A DNA stretch of 21,866 nt, taken from positions 1 to 21,866 of the forward strand of contig ADNK01002023.1 of NCBI GenBank assembly GCA_000320545.1, given 5' to 3'. Every line of letters begins with the position of its first letter. The first letter of the stretch is position 1. This stretch comes from Bigelowiella natans CCMP2755. Taxonomy: Eukaryota; Cercozoa; Chlorarachniophyceae. Shown in pieces: positions 7,901 through 21,866 of this stretch. The notes below the pieces were generated by a model. It ran no database searches. It saw only the letters and a list, made by a program, of their open reading frames with translations, and was not told where the DNA came from. The position numbers and the translations under genes are program-made.

Positions 7901-9975
7901 TGAGGCACTTAGCAAGGTAGACGCCTATGGCAAGGCATATCAATGCGGATACAGCGCATACCTCGTCCCTTTCATCGTGTCAGTGGTGATAGTTGCACTG
8001 ATTGCAGGGTTAGGTGCATGCTATGTTTGCCGCGGGGAGTCTAGCAATTGGAAGATTTCATGGAATTGGGTACGGGGAAGAGAACAAGGCCTACTCCCAC
8101 GCGCATCGCGCGGAGTGTTCTTTCTCAGTGGAAGCATGGTTGGAATCGGGCTGCTTGCCATTGCTGCTGGAGCTCCCACATACGAGACAGCAAGCTCGCA
8201 CTTCGAGTGCCAATATGCAAACAAGATCTCCTTGGCATTTGTGGAGAAATCCCCCGAGTCAGCTTCCCACACCCATTATCCAGTTGAATGGGTAACAACC
8301 ACCTTGCTAGCCCTCTCCATAGGAGGCATGGCGTGGGTCATTACCAAGTCGCGTCCTTCGAGGCTTAATCGCAAAGAAAACGTCGCGCTAAGGTTCATTG
8401 GCATCGGACTTCCCACATCGCCAAGTGGTCCCTATGCATCTGAGACCAAGCAGTCACTTTCTGCCATTGGGCAAAGCCAATACCAGAAATTAGAAAGCAA
8501 TGGTAGTAGCAATGGAGAGCGTACGTCAGCTAGCTGGCAGCGATATCGCACAGCATTCCTAGTGACACGCACTGTGTTGGTTTTGGCTGCGCTTTTGATG
8601 CTCATTATGTCTACGAGTATAGCTCAAGTGTACGTCGATGTCTCCAGCCGGATATCTTACTCGGTCAAGAACCTCATGCTCTATGCAATCACGGCGATAC
8701 ACATCTTATTATCGCTCACGATTTTTGAATTCTGCACCAATGTCATTGTTGGGGATGTCTCCGAGCTGATGAGCGGCCGTCGTGAGGCTAGCGCTAGTTT
8801 CAGTGTAGATCTGTGGTGGAACACAGCATTGAATTCATTGAGCAACATCTTTGCTCCCGCAATTTCGGGGGCATTTGCTTACGATTCATGCTTGCGTCCG
8901 CTACTCATTCCACTGCAATCTGCACCTAAAGTCCATGTGACTACCAATATATGTACGTATGGAACATACGGTTTCACCGACGAGGGAAATAGGTATCTCA
9001 TAGACTGTTATGACTATGTAACTCTCAGCACAGGAAATTATCAGCCGAGCTTCAACCTCCGTTCAGACTACTGCACCTCGGCTCTTGTTCGGGTGTTTGC
9101 GCCATTCTTCACCACGCTTGTACTGGAGATGCTTCTTGGACCTATATTCCAGACGTGCGCCTCGTTTGTCTTCTCCCGCCCGAATGCGGTCCTTTTGTTC
9201 GTCTTTGATGCCAATTCCTTTGCCTTATGGCCTGATATTGCGAGAAACGCGGGTCCCCGCAAGCTTGCTCGTGCAACGCAGGAAGTCGTTAAATGGGCAT
9301 ACTGCTCGCAGATCACGCTGGTGGGGATAACGCTAACCATGGGCATTGCGGCTCCTATTGTTGCTATGGCAGTATCATTTGCCTCGGTTATCCTTGCTCT
9401 ATATTATGCGAATCTTATGTCAATTCTTGGGGCAGTGGTAAATGAACGAGAGGAAGAGATGGTCCGTGCTGGAGAAGCACAGGTCATTGTGCGCATGGTG
9501 AAAGTTTTCAGCTCGACATTTCATCGTTTATTTCTTGCCTATCGCATCCACTTAGCCGTGCGAAAAGGCATATTGTTTGGTCTTGTGCAGTGGGAAGAGA
9601 GGGGAGGAAATTTTTCAGAAGGAAGAGAGGGGTGTGTGCATTCATTGCTTGTCCGATTGTTCGCATCTCAGAGCCTGAAACAATCATTCCACTGACCCAC
9701 ATCTGAATAGACATGCCAAGTGTTTGGGGGTAGGCTCATGTGTGAAGGTGTGACATGACAAGAATCACGTTGTTCACATGTCTGTCCCATGTGTGTGACA
9801 GGTTGACGGCTCCATCCCATGGACTTCGTTGCTCGTACCAATCACGTGTTCTCTTATATTCTGGGCAGCATTTGGGTGGGCCGGTTTGAATTTTGGGTGG
9901 CCAGCGGCTGCATACCTCATCGTACTTCTCCTGATGATCGCCTCGATGAGCAGTGTAGCACTCAGATATCATTAG
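4986..9975 (+). CDS. CUB-LRR polytopic membrane protein (putative cell-surface receptor), 3 exons
   Basis: Exons are 4986-5392, 5600-9497 and 9802-9975, giving 1492 residues; both junctions keep phase. Residues 1-25 form a signal peptide (MLWFPSLCTLQLVYVFLAMA..). Residues about 29-126 resemble a CUB domain (Cys29/Cys52, YDYLHVQ, the FSGWSF end). Next comes an LRR N-cap (WNGLKC) and LRRs of the plant-like LSGTIP type to about residue 870, including seven 61-residue tandem units. From about 920 there are roughly ten hydrophobic segments (about 922-946, 973-996, 1031-1051, 1119-1145, 1159-1187, 1207-1231, 1296-1319, two in 1367-1410, and one or two in exon 3). The last exon encodes a hydrophobic stretch (LNFGWPAAAYLIVLLLMIAS). 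If donor 9498 is not used, the frame runs on to a stop at 9693-9695 and loses that segment. The likely role is plasma-membrane recognition or signalling; no kinase or other enzymatic domain is visible. Exon 2 is a single 3.9-kb open frame, unlike the fragmented neighbouring genes. Confidence 0.92.
5393..5599 (+). other. Intron 1 of the LRR gene
   Basis: The donor is gtagaa after ..CCCACATG and the acceptor is ..cccccttcaag. The phase-2 junction makes a Trp codon, and in-frame stops lie in between. A second good acceptor (tttttcag, about 5469) would leave a stop-containing frame, so I did not use it. Confidence 0.75.
5901..7181 (+). repeat. Seven in-frame 183-bp tandem repeats in the LRR domain
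   Basis: The word ggcac(g/a)atcccggcgg starts at 5901, 6084, 6267, 6450, 6633, 6816 and 6999, an exact 183-bp (61-codon) period. Each unit holds two LRR halves, LSGTIPA(A/G)FICDP and LSGTLPS(N/D)xCL, joined by a hydrophilic insert that often carries NRSSQAQLQYF. The last copy degenerates after about 7120. Copies alternate between AAFICDP (1, 2, 3, 6) and AGFICDP (4, 5, 7), and between SSNQ and SSNK. This suggests unequal exchange or gene conversion. The two conserved Cys per unit (CDP and xCLA) may pair. Confidence 0.95.
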
Positions 9976-11508
9976 CAAAGGTTGGCAGTGAGTGCATTTC
10001 TCACAATCTTTGCAAGTCGTCAAATCATCCATCTGTCTTGCGCGGCACTAGCTTGAGTGGCATGCGCAATCCAAGGTAGCAAGCATCAACGCAATTTCAC
10101 TTGTCAGTGAGCAGCCTAGAGAGCGAGATGAATGCTGTGCACAACGTTTTTGTGCATGCGCATCAGACTTTTTCTTGAACTGCGCATGCATGGCTAGCTA
10201 GTTTGCTCATGAGCTAGTGAGACAGCAGATGCGCAGTGATTCCAATCTTTTCAGTGGTCATTCCAATGACCATGCGCGAAGCAACAACTACGTGCATGCC
10301 AGCATGCATGCAGCGACCAGCCAGGTGTGCACAACAGTGGACAAAGTGACATCACATGCAGCACAAGCATGTGTTACATTGCATCACGTGTCCGCCATGA
10401 TAAGCATCCCTGAGATTTTCCACAGATTCTCTGATTGCATGTCTCAGCAGGTCTAGAGGGGCTGTCCATGTGCACATGTCAATGCCATTGTCATTTTGAA
10501 TTTGCATCAACAACGTGCATCAACACATGGGTTCTTTTGTCATGTGTGCATGAGCAACAAGCTTCTTTTGTGCACCTAGCCACGTGTTGCATGATCATGT
10601 TCGTTGTCACATGTGCTAGCACGTCGTGTCATTGCACCGCCCGCTGGTGGACGTGTGCACTTGCATGATCAGGTCGTGCATGATCCCGCGTGCACTGCTG
10701 TGCAGTTTCAATGGTGTCCTCAATTACGCTGTATGATAGACATGCAAGAACAATTTTTGGTGTTCCATGATGTGCTGGCAATCATGGCGCGTCGAACACG
10801 CCACGGCAGTGCGCCTTGCTTGACAGATGCTCGTTTGGATAATAGACACAGCAATACACTATATATATAATATATATTGTGTATTGCATGTCTTGGTGAC
10901 ACTAGCTTGCCATTTGTTGTTGCTGCAATGATGCCATGTCAGATGGGCTGCAAGCTAAGACAATTGATGAAATGCTGAATCTCACCATGATGTAGATGGA
11001 TGGCTAGATGGGCGCGCAAGCACAAGTTTCGGCCAAAAAATACATGAACGTAGCTTTTGAGCAAATCAAATATCGTTTATAAGATGGACGATAAATTCTT
11101 CAACACCTGCACTGCGTGAATGCTATGACAATCGTCGTCACTCAAGTAGTAGCATTTGTGGATTCCCTTCCATCGGTCGTGCACGAAGTTTCAAAAGCCG
11201 AAACTCACGACACGCCTACCCTGCGTATGTACACGTCGACGTCGTGTACATCACGTGGTAGGGATTTGGGAAACAACACAAGAATGACGAGCACGGCTCG
11301 CACGGGTGGAGGAATACTTCTTGCTGTGAAAGAATAGAGGAGTTATTGAGTTCAGCGACACGAGAAAAATCCTACGCCAGCAAATAACAGCGCATTGTTC
11401 TATGCGCGGGCCGCTTGAGATGCTGTCTTGTCGTCTCCATCAAGCCAATCTACCAACAATGCAAAAACGGCACTGGCGAGGAGAGCTGCGACTCGATCAG
11501 GGGAGGAA
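9976..11508. other. Convergent intergenic spacer, rich in CATG/TGCATG words, no gene seen
   Basis: The spacer lies between the LRR-gene stop and the 3' end of the minus-strand LamG exons. Composition is unusual: overlapping GCATGC, TGCATGA, CACATGT, CACGTG and GCTAGC words are frequent at 10140-10690, and microsatellites are absent apart from a short TA stretch at 10860-10878. Small open frames (up to about 95 codons) look non-coding. The hydrophobic minus-strand frame at 11400-11550 is discussed with the LamG exons. Confidence 0.55.
10851..10887. repeat. Inverted repeat with AT-rich centre (hairpin or cruciform)
   Basis: gcaatacac at 10851-10859 is matched by gtgtattgc at 10879-10887, with a (TA)-rich, nearly self-complementary centre, so almost all 37 bases can pair. 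It has no U-tract and I do not call it a terminator. Its role is unknown. Confidence 0.7.
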
Positions 11509-12780
11509 TCAAAGGAAGACGTAGCACAGGGAACCGGTGACGCATCCAGAGATGTCGATGGGGGAGAAAATCGTGCTGAATTTGTAAATCTGCGTCCCTT
11601 TGGTGATGCGAAGCTGGTTGTACCGCCCGCGTTCAAAATGGTCCGGCCGATTATCCGGGTTATACCTATCAGAAACAACATCATCATATTTGTCGTCTTG
11701 GCGCATTATCGTTCGTCGTCGCTGTCGGCTCGCCGACTCCGAGCCCAGCCCGCACAATACAACACGACCGCGATGTGTGAATAATGAATTTTGGATAAAA
11801 AGAAGTGACACAGAACATCGGCCGGAATGCACGGACAGGAAAGAACAAGTGCTATGCATAAAGAAAAGGAAAAAGGATAGTGAGAAGTCAAACCATACCC
11901 GATTGCGGGGGCCTTAGCCGGGAAGTCATTCTCCCACTCGCGATGCGAGCTTAAAACGCCGGGGACCTGCGGGAAGGAACGGAGGATTTTTATGATAAAC
12001 GGCCACACAGTGAAGCTCACAACGCCAGCGACAGCAGAAACATGCAAATGCATTGAACAAAAGCATCGACATCCATGCTGCTGCGGTAGGCGTACTACCC
12101 CATCAGAGAACACTTGCACGTAAGTTCCCTTTCGCACAACGGCGATATGGTGCCAGCGTCCGACAGTAATGTCAGGGCCTGGAGGAGGAGGAGGAGGAGG
12201 GGGAGGAGGGGGAGGAGGAGGAGGGGGGGGGAGGGAACAACGTCCCGTACAAAAAATGGATTTTTAGTAATTAATCATGTTTATATTCAACAGTTTTTCT
12301 CCAAAGGGATTAGAGTTGATAGGTTCGTCCCACCTCGCCATATACACTACCGACAGCTAGCGAATGGGGATGTACCGTAAACTTTTGGCCGCTCGTTTCC
12401 CACCGCGCCGTTCCAGCTGCCAAAGTAGGGCTTGGTCCCTGCCACCATCGATAGACAACAAGCAGCAGCGAGGCGGCAACGCAAACGCTCAAAATCCCCA
12501 ACAAAAATATGACGACGACGAATGATGATCACGACCCTCCGATTCGAACCCATCTCGGCTGCTGACAGCATCGTTTTACGGCTCCTCATCCTTCTCGCTG
12601 CCCCCCCCCCCCTCCCCCCCCCCTCTCCCCCGGAGTCGTAACCTCCCGCCTGAAAACGAAAACGCGCCTCGCTCGCAAAATAACGGGAAATGCTACCGGA
12701 TTCAAGGGCCACGTGACAGAAGTTTGGCATGGTCATCGAGCCCTGATTTGCCCATAGGAACTGGTTCTGCACACTTGTCG
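11509..12780 (-). CDS. LamG-like (concanavalin A-like) domain exons, 3' end of a secreted protein gene
   Basis: Five phase-matched exons in coding order: 12780-12697 (QNQFLWANQGSMTMPNFCHV), 12438-12376 (TKPYFGSWNGAVGNERPKVY), 12178-12099 (ITVGRWHHIAVVRKGTYVQV then FSDG), 11966-11899 (VPGVLSSHREWENDFPAKAP) and 11665-11509 (YNQLRITKGTQIYKF then TIFSPI). The WHHIAVVR...FSDG core and the LRITKG..Y...F.P end are hallmarks of the LamG-like jelly-roll fold, which usually binds glycans or proteins. The frame stops at TGA 11511-11509. A Ser/Pro-rich alternative frame ending in a hydrophobic stretch (11400-11580, RVAALLASAVFALLV) would be an attractive membrane or GPI tail, but no splice joins it. The upstream exon must end in phase 1 and I could not place it with confidence. 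It probably belongs to the same transcription unit as the mosaic gene upstream, but could be a separate gene. Confidence 0.75.
12181..12233. repeat. (GGA)n / poly-G tract; reverse strand forms an acceptor pyrimidine tract
   Basis: On the minus strand this reads (CTC)n, which runs directly into the ..tcctccag acceptor of the LamG exon at 12178. Confidence 0.9.
12600..12632. repeat. C-rich tract in LamG intron
   Basis: Long C runs with single T interruptions, inside the 12696-12439 intron of the minus-strand gene. Confidence 0.9.
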
Positions 12781-13050
12781 CTGGGAGGGGGCGGAAGTAG
12801 TGAGTCAGTGAGTGGGTGGGGGAGAATGTTAGAATGTATATATGTGTATATATGTATATACTATATCATAACTACCTCCAGACTTAACCCACATCTCGAT
12901 CGTGAATGGCAAATATCTACCATAGTTGTTGCAAAACGAGTCAAACAATTATCGCGGAGAGCTGTGAATTTGCGTTTGAGAAAGACACAAATCGCGTTCT
13001 CATACACTTCTCTTCCATTCCTCCCCACCCCCGCCCCCCTCCTTAAATAC

Positions 13051-13552
13051 CCAAGAGCGAAGACTTGATTGGTAGTAGGCAGCGCCTTGCCTCCTGAGGA
13101 CCAAAAACAAGATTACGTTCAAAACACACACACACACACACACGCACGCACGCGGACATCGTACAATTCAGCGCTGCAAAGGCACATCCCTCGAAAAGGC
13201 GTTATTCGAGGATGAAGAAAAGACGAAAAGCAACACTCCGGCTATTTTTCCACAACCAACCGTTCTGATCGGGGACATAGAACTTCTCCATGAGCGAGCT
13301 GAAGAAGGTCGTCGGTGCTCCGGTCGGAAAGTGAGCATTTGGGTTGTACCTTTTTTCATATCGCAAACATCGTCGTTTTGGCCCCCCGAATATTATGGGG
13401 AAGAACGAAAAAAAGGCGGCGAATGCGCCAAAGCGTCGAGAGAAAGAGAGAAAACCAAGGGAAACGTTTGATGCGCCGTAGCAGTCGCCCACGCAAACGC
13501 CTGCATTCGTTGGAGTGGGATCTCCCGATCTTATTGGATCTGGGAGACTCAC
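13051..13552 (-). other. Unresolved candidate exons between the mosaic and LamG parts
   Basis: A minus-strand frame stays open from 13552 to 13202. It contains protein-like pieces: LPDPIRSGDPTPTNAGVCVG then DCYG at about 13545-13460, and FFSSLMEKFYVPDQNGWLWK at about 13290-13215. A good acceptor (..cttcttcag, near 13294) precedes the second piece. Another candidate is 13093-13051 (acceptor ..ggtcctcag, donor gtattt), readable as GAAYYQSSLRSW. The C-x3-CYG of the first piece resembles CYRRCYG in exon 6 of the mosaic gene. I could not find donors and acceptors whose phases join these pieces to each other or to the exon at 12780, so they are listed but not assembled. Confidence 0.4.
13124..13152. 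repeat. (CA)n then (CGCA)n tract
   Basis: CA repeats passing into CGCA repeats, within the unresolved part of the minus-strand gene. Confidence 0.93.
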
Positions 13553-13568
13553 AGCACCGCTGGAGCAT

Positions 13569-19151
<5,583 letters not shown>

Positions 19152-20064
19152 TGCTGTCGCCTGCACGGCTGCTCAGACCCAGTCTTCTGCGCCCTGGTGC
19201 CTTGCGATGACGACCCCTTAGTTGTCCCCTGCTTTCCTTTTGTCAAATAGAATTCAATGGCTACAGTCAGTCACCGCCAACTCAGCTCTCCATCATCATC
19301 AATGCTGTCAGTGTGAGCGCAGCCGCATGACTCCTGCCGGCGCGCGAAAACGCAGGCACGTGGAACAGAGTCCATTAGGTGAAATTTTCGGTTCGAAAAT
19401 GGTACAGTTGTGGGAGGGGCATGAAAGATACTAGCGTTAGGGGGGAGCGGGGAGGGGGTGGAAAACCTAGATCCCAAGTGGACGGAAAATGGAGCCCCCA
19501 AGAAGTTAGACGATCAACTGACAAATTAAATTACAAATTAAGTAAAATATATTCTTTTTATTTCTTACGACAACAAGTGGGTGTCTTAATTTTTTAAATT
19601 TGGGTAATTACAGAAGAATTCCTGTCAAATGACCTCCATACAAAATCTGGGGAATCGTCCTGGAAGTTACTGTCGAATAGTACTCTTGGCCCAGGGCGTT
19701 TCTGGCTCATACGACATCATTTCCATTGTCTTCGCATGAAAACAATTTTCGATTCGCGATAGCGACATCTGACATTCACTGGGCAGAATCGAAAACGGTG
19801 GTTACGGCAAGTATTAATCGTTGTCGCAGATAGTGAATCGCATGTATTTTGAGGAACTGATGGCCAGAACCGAACACCTGCTAGATCAATCTGTTCGGTC
19901 CTGTTCAGGGTGGGATTACGTCTCTTGAAAAGGTGAGGGTCGGGCGGGGGGAAGGGGGGTTGGAGAGGGGCAAAACGACAGTCGAGATTAGTGCTAAGAC
20001 GTAATACGTGGTTCGCAGGCTGGCTGCTGCGCGGCGGATCTTGCTCCAACTGTGAAGCATAAGA
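19152..20064. promoter_or_regulatory. Divergent intergenic region between the mosaic gene and the SYLF gene
   Basis: 913 bp with no protein-like frame. It contains an AT-rich patch at about 19520-19610 (ending tttttaaatttgggtaatta) and G-rich stretches at about 19440-19460 and 19935-19965. It presumably carries both promoters and 5' UTRs. An upstream stop in frame precedes the SYLF ATG. Confidence 0.45.
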
Positions 20065-20900
20065 ATGGGGATTACTGTGACAATACTCAACGACACGAAA
20101 TATCCGCTCGTGGGGCGGCTCGACGACGGAGTGGATAAAAAGGTTGGGGAAATGCTCCATGAGGATATTGTCTTTCGTGAGATTCTAACACTCCCTGCCG
20201 ATTCCACCCATTCTAGGAGATCGCTGCCGTCAAAGTAGATCCGGGGCAGAAATGGTCTCACACCGACGGTATTTACCGACTAAATTATCCGAGAGCCGGG
20301 GGGGGCGGGCTCAGGACGACGGGGGTAGGAACAGTGTAGGGCGGAGGGGGAACGGATTATTTGTTTTTCATCTCCGAATTTGAAATCTTTCACAGACGGG
20401 ATTAATCGTGAAGGCGCCTACACCTTCAGGCTCTGGAAGAATAACAAAGGAAAGGTATTCCTCGAATCCATTTGGTCGTCACATCTCATCTAGCAGCAGT
20501 ATCCCTAGCATGTAGCGATTGAAAAGGAAAGCTATATTGACGGAGAAGGGGGGCAACGGATAGGGAATGGCGGCCAGTGTTGATGTCCGCATTTGATGCT
20601 TTCGTGACATAAAATGAACGTATTCGGGAGCTTCGTCTCGCAGCATAGCCTAGCAACAGCCCATCTTCGCAAAAGTAGGAAATATAACCGATGTTGTTTT
20701 GGCGTAGCAAGCTGCGCCGTTTGACGGACACCCTCTTAGTTTCCCCGGTAGAGCGATCTAGCGTCCTTTCTAAAGTCCAAACCACCCCCTTCTCAGAAAT
20801 ACACCTTCCACTTCATCGCGCCGTCGTCGCGGGGGGAGAAGCTGATCAAGGGCTCCGAGATCTTAGACAAGAAGAACATCTGTGAGTCAGTAGCGTGGAG

Positions 20901-20949
<49 letters not shown>

Positions 20950-21313
20950 TATATATATACGCCGAGGAGAGAACCTAATAATAGTCGATAAACATCTAAC
21001 TGCTGTCACCGTCGTTTTGTCAATGTTGTATCATATACCCGTTATCCTCCCACCTCCCCCCCCCCCCTCTCCACTGGCCTCGCAACCCCCTCCGACGTAG
21101 CAGCGAGAAACCTATAACTGTTTCTTCTCTTACTCCATCAGCGGGCCTGACGAAGGCTACTCATTCGCTATCGATGGAGGGGCAGATTCACGTTGCGACT
21201 AAGATCCTGAAGATGTTTACGCATGCACGGGTATTTTCTCGGCGGTAGTTAGTTCTAGTGGCAGTGGTGGTGGTGGTAGTGTCGCTCCTTTTTCTATTTT
21301 GCGGGATGAAAAC

Positions 21314-21356
<43 letters not shown>

Positions 21357-21426
21357 GCGTGTCTATAACACCGCCGCATGTTCTACCGGTGCGTTTGAAA
21401 GCGTTTTTGCACAGTTTGAGCGCAGA

Positions 21427-21465
<39 letters not shown>

Positions 21466-21866
21466 GTCAGGCGTTAGATCTTAGAATTCCAGCGGAAGTG
21501 ATATACGGCGCGAAAGGCCTCGCGTTTATGACGCAAGTGAAGGGCGGTTTTTTCCTGAGTGTAAGGTGCTATTATCTTGTTATTGTTGTTCTTGTTGTTT
21601 AGTCAGCAATACTACTATTGCTATTACTACTAGTAGTAGTTGTTGTTTGGGTAATGTGAGTGCGGTTACGTCAGTCTCTCTCTCTCTCCCTCCCTCTCTC
21701 TCTCACACAAACATTCACATGCACAAATTCGGGATATCGATCTTCTCTGAAATCATGCGCAGCAAAAGCGGCGCGCTCTGCTACTAGATAACCCCTCAAA
21801 CAATACACGACAGCGGCGGGCTAGGAATCGTAATTGTGCGAGATTCGGATGGAAACGTAATGAGAA
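20065..21866 (+). CDS. SYLF-domain (Ysc84/SH3YL1-type) lipid-binding protein, 3' end outside window
   Basis: Exons are 20065-20169 (or 20176), 20217-20268, 20396-20454, 20797-20881, 21142-21230, 21471-21560 and 21788 onward, at least 186 residues. The N-terminal about 100 residues (MGITVTILNDTKYPLVGRLD.., EIAAVKVDPGQKWSHTD, REGAYTFRLWKNNKGK, KYTFHFIAPSSRGEKLIKGS) look like a beta-rich domain I do not recognise. The SYLF domain follows: MEGQIHVATKILKMFTHAR, IPAEVIYGAKGLAFMTQVKG then GFFLS, and GGLGIVIVRDSDG, matching the family's IPxxVLxxAKGLAI..KxGF....GSGIVVAR signature. SYLF proteins bind phosphoinositides and some bind actin. The start ATG at 20065 follows an in-frame TGA. The exon 1 donor is uncertain: gtcttt (20170) keeps phase with exon 2, while the better-looking gtgaga (20177) needs another acceptor at about 20236. 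It is divergent to the mosaic gene. No SH3 or FYVE domain is seen in the visible part. Confidence 0.87.
20902..20959. repeat. (TA)n tract in SYLF intron 4
   Basis: TA dinucleotides with one AAA interruption near 20945. Confidence 0.95.
21317..21353. repeat. (GA)n tract in SYLF intron 5
   Basis: GA repeats with one GGG interruption. Confidence 0.95.
21429..21469. repeat. (TG)n tract ending at the SYLF exon 6 acceptor
   Basis: The repeat runs to gtgtgtcag at 21470, the acceptor itself, with no ordinary pyrimidine tract. Confidence 0.95.
21675..21704. repeat. (CT)n tract in SYLF intron 6
   Basis: CT repeats with CCCT interruptions; imperfect TTG/TAC triplets precede it at 21570-21650. Confidence 0.93.

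Noticed and set aside
10217-10870. Plus-strand open frames of 77-88 codons in the convergent spacer
   Set aside because: His/Cys/Met-rich translations produced by CATG-dense sequence; no domain, splice context or start context supports them.
11400-11580. Minus-strand Ser/Pro-rich frame ending in RVAALLASAVFALLV as a GPI or membrane tail of the LamG protein
   Set aside because: It overlaps the LamG terminal exon in a different frame, and no donor/acceptor pair brings it in phase. Kept only as a possibility.
12310-12520. Minus-strand frame with an apparent membrane helix (LGILSVCVAASLLLVVYRWW)
   Set aside because: It overlaps the LamG intron and exon 12438-12376 in another frame; a stop precedes it and no splice site joins it in phase. 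The LamG frame fits both neighbours.

Overview
The window is nuclear DNA from a eukaryote, probably an intron-rich unicellular alga or other protist (inference: small exons, GT-AG introns, very dense microsatellites and homopolymers, CUB, LamG and LRR domains beside an SGNH hydrolase). I cannot name the organism. Most genes are split, so the models below were built by matching reading frame, splice signals and intron phase by eye. No transcript was available.

Layout from left to right. (1) About 149-1365, plus strand: the last exons of an unrecognised gene entering from the left edge. (2) 2083-4521, minus strand: a complete 11-exon, 262-residue SGNH/GDSL hydrolase with all four conserved blocks. 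(3) 4986-9975, plus strand: a large cell-surface protein with signal peptide, CUB-like domain, LRR ectodomain and about ten membrane segments. Seven in-frame copies of an exact 183-bp repeat form part of the LRR region. (4) 11509-19151, minus strand: exons of a secreted mosaic protein with signal peptide, four Cys-rich repeats, two copies of an unrecognised Tyr/Trp-rich module and a Pro/Ser/Thr linker. Downstream on the same strand are exons for a LamG-like (concanavalin A-like) domain. This may be one gene or two; the join around 13.05-13.57 kb is unresolved. (5) 20065 to the right edge, plus strand: a SYLF (Ysc84/SH3YL1-type) lipid-binding protein with an unrecognised N-terminal domain.

The genes form two divergent pairs (SGNH with LRR; mosaic with SYLF) and two convergent junctions (1.37-2.08 kb and 9.98-11.51 kb). 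The convergent spacers are almost free of microsatellites and rich in short palindromes such as GCTAGC and GCATGC. Elsewhere, introns are filled with (GA)n, (CA)n, (TA)n and G/C runs, and several splice sites lie inside these repeats.

The least familiar material is the mosaic secreted protein (exon-coded Cys repeats and a duplicated module) and the CUB-LRR-polytopic membrane protein. Both look like surface or recognition proteins, but nothing in the sequence shows that they work together. I see no rRNA, tRNA, transposase or CRISPR array.
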